Shown here piece by piece: positions 35,861 to 41,942 of a stretch of 64,000 bases of DNA. A program made the translations under genes and the position numbers. The notes below the pieces were generated by a model. That model was not told the DNA's origin, searched no databases, and saw only the letters and a list, made by a program, of their open reading frames with translations. The stretch lies in NCBI RefSeq assembly GCF_023566055.1, contig NZ_JALIQP010000003.1, positions 62,001-126,000 of the forward strand. Direction: 5' to 3'. Each line of letters starts with the position of its first letter. Position 1 is the first letter of the stretch. The DNA is from Halosolutus amylolyticus (GTDB taxonomy: Archaea; Halobacteriota; Halobacteria; Halobacteriales; Natrialbaceae).

Positions 35861-36724
35861 CTACGGCCCCTCCGCGATGCGCTCTTCCAGCGCCTCCACG
35901 AACACCGGACGGTACTCCTTGGCCCACTGTTCGTCTTTCTCGCCCATCTTGTTCGTGTTGCCCTTCCCGCGGTCGAAGACGCGCTTCAGTTCGCGCTCTT
36001 CGTACAGCGGATTGATGAAGTGGCAATCGACGATCCCCGCGCCGAAGTTGCGAGCACCACCGAGCTGGTGCATGAAGTCCGTCTGGTGCCCATCCAGGAA
36101 GTCGATCCCCTCCGCGAGCAGACCGATGAACTCGGGCTTCGTCTCCCGGAGTGAGAGATGCCAGCAGCCGTCCAGATTCGCCACGGCGTCGATTTCTGCG
36201 TTCCGAAGCGGTTCGCGGTTATCTTCACGATTCCGAGAAACGACGTTCCGGTTGAGCCGGCGGTAGTGGCCTTCGGCCTGTCCGCGCGTGTAGTCCACGC
36301 TGGAGCGGACGGGGTTAAATTTGATCGGGCGACGCATCACCTTTCCCGGCTGGTTGCCGAAGCCACCGAAGAGGTCGAAGACCACACATCCGTCATTCTC
36401 TTTTGGGTCATCGACGCACGCACCCTTCTCGTGGTAGCCGTCATCGAGATCACGCTCGTAGACGCCGTCTTTCATGAAGTTCGCGTTGGACTCGCCGGGG
36501 TGGCAGGCGGTGCCGTCGTACTCGTGGACAACGCGCTCCATCCCATGGCGAAGCCACCCAGAAAGAGGAAACGCCGGAATGATCCCGCCGATCTGGTTTT
36601 GTGGATCGGTGTCCTCGTAGTTACCGTTCGAGGCGTGGTGTCTGTCAGTCATGATGCTGTCACCGACTACCAGTAAGTCGGTCTGGATTCGCACGAATAC
36701 GTCGCAATCGATGTCTTCAATCAT
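35861..36724 (-). CDS. Cas7-like RAMP protein of an HRAMP-type derived CRISPR system
   Basis: A 287-residue protein, first in the operon. RAMP hallmarks: IPAFPLSGWLRHGMERV near 49-65 (compare the IPGSSLKGxxR helix of Csm3/Cmr4), LFGGFG near 118-123, RSSVDYTRGQAEGHYRR near 140-156 (the RxxxDRxTGxA-like segment), and the glycine-rich loop LGGARNFGAG near 221-230. These follow in the order seen in Cas7 backbone proteins. Asp38 and Asp40 fall where Csm3 carries its RNA-cleaving Asp, but conservation cannot be judged. A TATA box (TTTAAA, 36753-36758) about 30 bases before the ATG supports this start. Confidence 0.75.
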   Translation of the reverse strand: MIEDIDCDVFVRIQTDLLVVGDSIMTDRHHASNGNYEDTDPQNQIGGIIPAFPLSGWLRHGMERVVHEYDGTACHPGESNANFMKDGVYERDLDDGYHEKGACVDDPKENDGCVVFDLFGGFGNQPGKVMRRPIKFNPVRSSVDYTRGQAEGHYRRLNRNVVSRNREDNREPLRNAEIDAVANLDGCWHLSLRETKPEFIGLLAEGIDFLDGHQTDFMHQLGGARNFGAGIVDCHFINPLYEERELKRVFDRGKGNTNKMGEKDEQWAKEYRPVFVEALEERIAEGP

Positions 36725-37157
36725 GGTGGCCCAGTTTCGTGACCTGATCACGTTTAAAGGTCAGCGAGTATCGAGTGCGTTCTTCAGGGCGGAGCGAAAC
36801 GGCGCGGAGGTGCTGGCAGAAAAGTTCCGTAGTAGATGGGGGGTAGAGACCTCATGTCGAGTAATCAAGAATCGGTTTCTGCCACAGTCGGGTTCGAGTC
36901 AGATTGAACACCGGCTGTTCCTGTTCGGCTACGCGGTGCTGCTGTACAACATGTGGACGGTGGCGAACGCGATTGGTGCCGACCGGGACGACGATCACGA
37001 CCTCAGCGAGGACGGGAAATACTGGAAGACGGTCGTGTTCCTGAGTAACATGATTGATGACCCGGCGTCACTCGAAATTGGGGAAGTTCCCGAGGGAGAG
37101 TTATCAGAATTCATCGAGATGATTCAGAGCGATTTTTACTTGAAGTTCAGCGTCTGA
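36723..37157 (+). pseudogene. IS4-type transposase, C-terminal remnant
   Basis: A 144-residue remnant of a DDE transposase. The IS4 YREK signature is recognisable as FRSRWGVETSCRVIK (Phe for Tyr, then R-x3-E-x6-K), holding the third catalytic residue, followed by HRLFLFGYAVLLYNMW, the helix typical of halobacterial IS4-like elements. The first two catalytic Asp residues and about two thirds of the protein are missing, and no terminal inverted repeats are visible. It begins at a CATG shared with the divergent Cas7-like start. It records an insertion and deletion next to the RAMP operon. Confidence 0.78.
36753..36758 (-). promoter_or_regulatory. TATA box of the RAMP operon
   Basis: CCTTTAAACG on the minus strand, centred about 31 bases before the Cas7-like ATG, which predicts a nearly leaderless transcript. 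Between it and the ATG is an imperfect palindrome, CGTGATCAGGTCACG (36736-36750). No other promoter is visible between the three genes. Confidence 0.55.
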
Positions 37158-37304
37158 AAGAGTTCGTTTCCACTCACCCCTCGAGCTGAATAACATCACC
37201 TACATTGCCAACTACTGTTAAAGGGTCGGCAGACGAGCGGCCCCGACACGGGACGGTCCGGCGTACCGAAATGTTCACCACGGGTGGCGCGTAATCGAGG
37301 GCCG

Positions 37305-37724
37305 ATGGCGGCCACAGACCGGATCACATCGCTTTCGGACGTTCCCGACTCCTCCACGTTTTGCTTTCGCGTCCGGAACGGGAACGACGACGAACGGGAG
37401 GCGATCCTCGTCAGGGATGGCACCGACGACGTCGCGTGCTGGCTCAACTACTGCCAGCACTTCACACACATCAATCTGGACAAGGGATCGGGCGCACCGA
37501 TGCGCGACGGCGAGATCGTCTGTGCCAACCACGGGGCGTACTTCGACGCCGACTCCGGACAGTGTACCTTCGGCCCGTGTGAAGGCGCGTATCTCACGGC
37601 GATCGACGTCGCCGTCGACGACGGCGTCGTCTACCTGACCGACGAGGCTTACGAGTTCGTCGGACCTGGCCCGATCGAAACCGACGACGCCGATCGCACC
37701 TCGACGTCGAACGTCGAATTTTGA
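37305..37724 (+). CDS. Rieske [2Fe-2S] protein
   Basis: A 139-residue soluble Rieske domain protein. The cluster motifs are CQHF near 46-49 (C-x-H) and CANHGAYFD near 72-80 (C-x2-H), with the usual spacing for a ferredoxin-like Rieske rather than a bc1 subunit. No membrane anchor is present. It probably passes electrons to an oxygenase or reductase, but none is adjacent. A GTG seven codons upstream is an alternative start. Confidence 0.88.
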   Translation: MAATDRITSLSDVPDSSTFCFRVRNGNDDEREAILVRDGTDDVACWLNYCQHFTHINLDKGSGAPMRDGEIVCANHGAYFDADSGQCTFGPCEGAYLTAIDVAVDDGVVYLTDEAYEFVGPGPIETDDADRTSTSNVEF

Positions 37725-37727
37725 GGC

Positions 37728-38090
37728 CTACCGAACGGCGGCCGGGGAGACGAGGTCGCGTTCCTGATCGTACTCGAGCAGGCCGGCGTCGACCAGTCGC
37801 GGGAGGTGGTCGTGATACAGCGAGATGTAGACGTCGGCGACCTCCTCGGCGGAGAGTTCCCGTACCTTCCGGCCGGTTTCCCGGACGGCGACCTCCTCGG
37901 CGGCGTCGGGGAGGGTGAGCTCCTCGCCGTAGGTGGCCATCACCTCGAGCAGCAGGCGACGACGACGGCTGGCGAGGAGCGAGAAGGCGTCGTCGACTGC
38001 GTCTGGCGACGTCTCCTGCGTATCGAGCCAGTCGAGGACCGAGAGCACGAGATCGACACAGTCGGACTCGGGATGGGACGAGGCAGTCAT
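37728..38090 (-). CDS. DUF7344-type winged-helix regulator
   Basis: A 120-residue single-domain protein: DAFSLLASRRRRLLLEVMATY (about 35-55) and YHDHLPRLVDAGLLEYDQE (about 91-109) form the winged helix typical of this halobacterial family, including the HLPxLxxxGL wing. It may bind DNA near its own promoter. The stop lies only 3 bases from the convergent Rieske stop. The longer open frame upstream is rejected because it runs into the neighbouring gene. Confidence 0.8.
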   Translation of the reverse strand: MTASSHPESDCVDLVLSVLDWLDTQETSPDAVDDAFSLLASRRRRLLLEVMATYGEELTLPDAAEEVAVRETGRKVRELSAEEVADVYISLYHDHLPRLVDAGLLEYDQERDLVSPAAVR

Positions 38091-38302
38091 TCGTATTCTC
38101 CCCGGGAGTCGTGGGCGACCGTGGCTTGAGACGAGACGTGGCCGGTGGGACGAGATGCGGTCGCCGATCGCTCGCGGGTTCGTATCGGGTTCTCGACTCG
38201 CCGGTAAATATGCGTGTCGAATCGGGTTGAGATCCGCCCGGACCACCAGCGATACGAGTCGGTCGGGACCGGGACTGTCGGCGTTCGGACCGCGAGTGGC
38301 CG

Positions 38303-38593
38303 TCACTCGATCGTCAGCGTCGGTTCGTCGACGCTCTCGCTCTTGCAGTCGGGACACCGCGAGGGGCGGTTCAGCAGGTCGTCGAAGTCGTCGAAGCCAC
38401 ACTCGCGGCAGGCCGGCGGGGCGACGAGGAACTGCTCGTCGGTCCCCTCGATCGATCGGGCGACGTGTTCGACGTGGTCGAGCACCGCCTGTGGCGTCAG
38501 ATCGAGCCGCGCGGCCAGTTCGTTCGGCGTCGCCGGCTCGGCACGGAGGGCGTCGGCGAGTCGCTGTCGGGTCGTTTCGTCGGCCTCGCGCAT
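38303..38593 (-). CDS. HTH and zinc-ribbon regulator
   Basis: A 96-residue protein: an N-terminal winged helix (RQRLADALRAEPATPNELAA, then a recognition helix TPQAVLDHVEHV near 33-44) and a C-terminal zinc ribbon with CRECGF and CPDCKS pairs (near 62 and 80). This plan is common among small halobacterial regulators of unknown targets. A family A repeat lies just upstream of its start (38619-38701), between it and the divergent nucleotidyltransferase gene. Confidence 0.8.
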   Translation of the reverse strand: MREADETTRQRLADALRAEPATPNELAARLDLTPQAVLDHVEHVARSIEGTDEQFLVAPPACRECGFDDFDDLLNRPSRCPDCKSESVDEPTLTIE

Positions 38594-38618
38594 ACACGAG
38601 TGTTTCGCTACTGGGTGT

Positions 38619-38701
38619 TATAGTAGCAACTGAAACGATGCACACACTGATCGCGACGCCGTCCTGCGAGCAGGTGTGCAGTGACTTTCAGTTGTTACTA
38701 T
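38619..38701. repeat. Palindromic repeat family A, copy 3
   Basis: TATAGTAGCAACTGAAACGA at the left, TTTCAGTTGTTACTAT at the right, inner GATCGCG/TGCGAGC less perfect. Unlike the other copies it is in a divergent promoter region (regulator to the left, nucleotidyltransferase to the right), so a purely terminator role does not explain it. Confidence 0.88.
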
Positions 38702-38817
38702 CGCTCTTCGGCAGTCACCGGCGACGGAACGTGAGCCCGTCGGCACTCACGGCCACCCGGCGCGTGGCGACTCGAGAAAGGGTAAGTGACTTACATCCAG
38801 CGGGTGAATCGAGGCGC

Positions 38818-39792
38818 ATGAAGGCCGTCGTTCTTGCTGGCGGATACGCGACGCGAATGTGGCCGATCACGAAACATCGGCCCAAGATGTTCCTCCCGAT
38901 CGGCGACTCGACCGTCGTCGATCGCATCTTCGCCGAACTCGAGGCCGACGAGCGGATCGACGAGGTCTACGTGAGCACGAACGAGCGGTTCGCGCCCGAT
39001 TTCGAGGCCCACCTCGCCGACAGCGAGTTCGCAAAACCGCAGCTCTCGATCGAAGAGACGACCGCGGAAGACGACAAGTTCGGCGTCGTCGGCGCGCTCG
39101 CCCAGTTGATCGATCGCGAGAACGTCGACGACGACCTGCTGGTGATCGCCGGCGACAACCTGATCAGTTTCGACGTCGCCGACTTCCTCGACGACTTCGA
39201 GGCGAACGCCGCACCGACGCTCGCCGCCTACGACGTCGGCTCCCGCGAGAAGGCAAAATCGTACGGCCTCGTCGAACTCGAGGACGATCGCGTCGTCGAC
39301 TTCCAGGAGAAGCCCGACGACCCGAACAGCACGCTCGTCTCGATCGCCTGTTACGCGTTCCCCCGGGAGTCCCTCGACCTCCTCCCGACCTACCTCGAGG
39401 AGGGGAATAACCCCGACGAGCCAGGCTGGTTCGTCCAGTGGCTCCAGGACCGGGAGCCGACCTACGCCTACACCTTCGAGGGCGCGTGGTTCGACATCGG
39501 CACCCCCGAGAGCTACCTCGACGCCGTCGCGTGGCAACTGGACGGCGAGTCGCTCGTCGACGACTCCGCATCTCTCGAGGACGCCACGATCGGCGACAAC
39601 GTCCACGTGATGGACGAGGTCACCCTGGAGAACACGAACCTCGACCACGCGGTGATCTTCCCCGGGGCGACGGTCCGCAACGCCGACATCCGCCGCTCGA
39701 TCATCGACGAGGGGACCCACCTCGAGGACCTCGACCTCGCGGGGGCGCTGATCGGGGCCCACACGACGATCACGAACGGCTCGCCCCGGTGA
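38818..39792 (+). CDS. Sugar-phosphate nucleotidyltransferase
   Basis: A 324-residue enzyme of the glucose-1-phosphate thymidylyl/uridylyl transferase family, activating sugars for surface glycans or N-glycosylation. MKAVVLAGGYATRMWPITKHRPK is the nucleotide-binding opening (LAGGxxTRxxPxT...PK), VIAGDNLISFD near 110-120 holds the metal-binding Asp, and GAWFDIGTPESYLDA near 221-235 is the family's sugar-site motif. A left-handed beta-helix tail (ATIGDNVHVMDEVTLENTN) follows. No glycan cluster is adjacent. Confidence 0.9.
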   Translation: MKAVVLAGGYATRMWPITKHRPKMFLPIGDSTVVDRIFAELEADERIDEVYVSTNERFAPDFEAHLADSEFAKPQLSIEETTAEDDKFGVVGALAQLIDRENVDDDLLVIAGDNLISFDVADFLDDFEANAAPTLAAYDVGSREKAKSYGLVELEDDRVVDFQEKPDDPNSTLVSIACYAFPRESLDLLPTYLEEGNNPDEPGWFVQWLQDREPTYAYTFEGAWFDIGTPESYLDAVAWQLDGESLVDDSASLEDATIGDNVHVMDEVTLENTNLDHAVIFPGATVRNADIRRSIIDEGTHLEDLDLAGALIGAHTTITNGSPR

Positions 39793-39898
39793 CGCCGCGC
39801 CTGCACACCGGGTCCGAGCCGCGGTATCGATCGCCGCGCCCGGTCCCGGGCGGCAGTACAGCTTTATATCTCCCGTGTGATGGCTGGAACAGTCGGCT

Positions 39899-40621
39899 AT
39901 GACGACCCCACAGGCGGTCCTCGATCGATACGCGGACGGGACGCCCGTCCGGGCCCTCGCCGACGCGTACCGATCGCTCGATCGGTGGACCGGCTCCGAC
40001 CCGCTATTACTGGTCGCGGAAGCCGCTGCCTCGACGACCGGCCAGCGCTTCGTCGGCGGGATCGTGCCGAGCGTCGAACGGTTTCGCGACGCGTTCGTCG
40101 AAACGGATCGCGTGACTCGCTTCGCCGACCTCGCCGCGATCGACCTCGCCGACGACGACCTCGTCGCGGCGTTCGGGGCACAGCGCAAGCGCCACGTCCT
40201 CCTCGAGACCGCGTCGGTCCTCGCCGATCGGCCCGAAGACGACGACCTCGCGGCGTTGCAGGCCTGGGCGGCGACCGCGGACCACTACCGCTACGAGGCG
40301 GACCCGATCGGCTCCATCTCCGGCGTCGGCCCCGCGACGTTCCAGTACCTCAGACAGCTCGCGGGCGTCGACACGGTCCGGCCGGATCCGGAACTTCGCC
40401 ACCTCGTCGACGCCCTCGCCGACGACCTCCCGTCCGCACCGCTCTCGACCGCGACGGCGCTGCACACGATCGCCGCCGGCGAGTGGCTCGCGTACCGGAC
40501 GCACTACAGCCCGCTCGAGATCGATCGGATCGCGTGGTGGACGTTCACCGAACCGGACGACCGCGAGGCGGTGCTCGAGGCCAGCGGTGTCGCCCTCCCG
40601 TCACCCTATAGTAGCAACTGA
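39899..40621 (+). CDS. HhH-GPD-like protein of unknown function
   Basis: A 240-residue protein. The segment ISGVGPATFQYLRQLAGVDT (about 140-159) followed by VRPDPELRH resembles the helix-hairpin-helix and Asp of HhH-GPD DNA glycosylases, but the rest does not match a standard glycosylase and lacks a visible Fe-S cluster. A role in DNA repair is inference. The last codons Ser-Ser-Asn and the TGA are encoded by the left end of a family A repeat, so the native C-terminus may have been altered by repeat insertion. Confidence 0.65.
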   Translation: MTTPQAVLDRYADGTPVRALADAYRSLDRWTGSDPLLLVAEAAASTTGQRFVGGIVPSVERFRDAFVETDRVTRFADLAAIDLADDDLVAAFGAQRKRHVLLETASVLADRPEDDDLAALQAWAATADHYRYEADPIGSISGVGPATFQYLRQLAGVDTVRPDPELRHLVDALADDLPSAPLSTATALHTIAAGEWLAYRTHYSPLEIDRIAWWTFTEPDDREAVLEASGVALPSPYSSN

Positions 40622-40688
40622 AAGTCAATGACACCTGATCGCAGGACAGCGTTGCGACCAGTGTGTAACTCGTTTCAGTTGCTACTCT
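40607..40688. repeat. Palindromic repeat family A, copy 4 (inverted orientation)
   Basis: TATAGTAGCAACTGAAAGTC at the left, CGTTTCAGTTGCTACTCTA at the right; the inner pair GATCGCA/TGCGACC is partly eroded. In reverse complement it aligns end to end with copy 1. It sits between two convergent reading frames, and both of their stop codons lie in its ends (TGA 40619-40621, and TAG on the minus strand at 40687-40689). Confidence 0.9.
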
Positions 40689-40917
40689 AGATCGCGGTCA
40701 GTTCCTGCGCTCGATCGAGCCCAGTTTCCATCTCCGTCTTCGCCGTCTCCAGCTGTTCGACGACCTCGTTCGGTAGCTCCATCCGATCGGCGAGTTCGAG
40801 CAGCGTCTCGACTTTCGTGATCTCGAGGCGCTCGATCGCTCGCGCCAGTTCGGCCTCGACGAGGATCGTCGATCGGTCGGGAGAACGGGCTGGTCCGGTC
40901 GACCGGCCGGAATCCAC
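40687..40917 (-). CDS. Small helical protein of unknown function
   Basis: A 76-residue reading frame from a GTG at 40917. The second half (LARAIERLEITKVETLLELA and MELPNEVVEQLETAKTEMET) is strongly helical with haloarchaeal codon use; the first 17 residues are poorly structured and the true start may be further in. It begins right after the stop of the stray dph6 tail and ends at the repeat copy 4. I do not recognise the family. Confidence 0.5.
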   Translation of the reverse strand: MDSGRSTGPARSPDRSTILVEAELARAIERLEITKVETLLELADRMELPNEVVEQLETAKTEMETGLDRAQELTAI

Positions 40918-41031
40918 TCACCCCAGCTTCGCGTCCGTGATCCGGATCGTCCCCCGGGTCCCCTCCCACTCGGGTTCGTACTCGAGATCGATCGCCCGAT
41001 CCATGTGCGGGCCGTCGACGACCAGCGTCTC
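40918..41031 (-). pseudogene. Duplicated dph6 3' end (fragment)
   Basis: Codes for the last 37 residues of diphthine-ammonia ligase (ETLVVDGPHMDRAIDLEY, then ...GTRGTIRITDAKLG and a TGA), nearly identical to the end of the intact gene at 41166-41280 but with three substitutions (Ile for Val, Lys for Arg, Gly for Glu). Nothing upstream of ETLVV is present. It is a leftover second 3' end, not a gene. Confidence 0.85.
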
Positions 41032-41040
41032 AGAACCACC

Positions 41041-41084
41041 TTTTTTGCGCTCGGGTCGGCGAAGCCGACCACTCCCGCAAAAAA
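41041..41084. terminator. Strong symmetric hairpin with T and A tracts
   Basis: TTTTTTGCG (41041-41049) pairs perfectly with CGCAAAAAA (41076-41084), and within it GGTCGGC (41054-41060) pairs with GCCGACC (41064-41070) around GAA. T-runs flank it on both strands, so it can act as a terminator in both directions. It lies between the two dph6 3' ends. Confidence 0.6.
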
Positions 41085-41118
41085 TCTGGACCAAAAAACG
41101 CCGCTCGATCGCGTCACT

Positions 41119-41135
41119 GCGGCGCTTTGCGCCGC
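41119..41135. terminator. Short GC hairpin downstream of dph6
   Basis: GCGGCGC TTT GCGCCGC is a perfect 7-base inverted repeat, 31 bases after the dph6 stop codon in the direction of transcription. There is no T-tract directly after it, so terminator function is less certain than for 41041-41084. Confidence 0.4.
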
Positions 41136-41165
41136 ATGCTCGCTCACTCGCGGTACGACAGCTGG

Positions 41166-41891
41166 TCACTCCAGCCGAGCGTCCGTCACCCGAATCGTCC
41201 CCCGCGTTCCCTCCCACTCGGGTTCGTACTCGAGATCGATCGCCCGATCCATGTGCGGGCCGTCGACGACCAGCGTCTCGAACTCGCCGCCTTCCCCCAG
41301 GATGTGGACGCCGTACTCCTCGTTGAGCCGTTCGAGGTCGGCGAGCGCCTCGCGATCGAGTCGCCGGCCGAGCCACGACTCGTCGAGCCCGTGGGCGGCG
41401 ACCCGGATGATCCGGATGTCGAACCCCGCGTCGAGCATCGCGTCGGCGAGTTCTCGGGGATCCTCCTGCCAGAGGGGCGCGAAGAGGTCACAGCCGAGCC
41501 GATCGCACATGGCCTCGATCCGGTTCGTCTGGTACTCGCTCTCGACGGCCCCTGCGGTGACGCCGGCGATGCCGCCCGCGAGGTCGTCGTCGAGGGCCGC
41601 GAGCGCCGCCTCCAGGGGCTCGAGTTCGTCGTCGCCCTGGGCGCTCGCGTCGATCGTCGACTCGGCGTCGAAGTCGTCGGGTTCGACGTCGACCAGCGGA
41701 ATGCCGATGCTCTCGGCCGCCAGCCCGGCCAGGTCGGTCGCCGGGACGTGGTACATGTAGGAGTCACCGGTCGGGTGGACGGTGACGAGTCGCCGAACGT
41801 CGAGCCCCCGTTCGAGCGCCCGGTACAGCGCCCACGCGGAGTCCTTGCCGCCCGAGAAGAGACTGACCCACGCGCCGTCTGTCTCGCTCAT
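41166..41891 (-). CDS. dph6: Diphthine-ammonia ligase
   Basis: Last step of diphthamide synthesis on elongation factor 2: amidation of diphthine with ATP and ammonium. The 241-residue protein has the ATP pyrophosphatase loop SLFSGGKDSAWAL (near 10-22), EYQTNRIEAMCDRLG (about 119-133), FAPLWQEDP, and GEGGEFETLVVDGPHM near 199-214, all typical of the archaeal Dph6/MJ0570 family. Length is normal. The 3' end is duplicated downstream at 40918-41031. Confidence 0.93.
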   Translation of the reverse strand: MSETDGAWVSLFSGGKDSAWALYRALERGLDVRRLVTVHPTGDSYMYHVPATDLAGLAAESIGIPLVDVEPDDFDAESTIDASAQGDDELEPLEAALAALDDDLAGGIAGVTAGAVESEYQTNRIEAMCDRLGCDLFAPLWQEDPRELADAMLDAGFDIRIIRVAAHGLDESWLGRRLDREALADLERLNEEYGVHILGEGGEFETLVVDGPHMDRAIDLEYEPEWEGTRGTIRVTDARLE

Positions 41892-41942
41892 GGTGGTGAC
41901 TGGGGGCTCAGTGATAAAGGAGTGCCGAGTCGGGCCGGCGCG

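Noticed and set aside
37933-38817. Long plus-strand frame joined to the front of the nucleotidyltransferase
   Set aside because: The enzyme begins at MKAVVLAGG (38818); the upstream part is antisense to two small regulators and includes a family A repeat.
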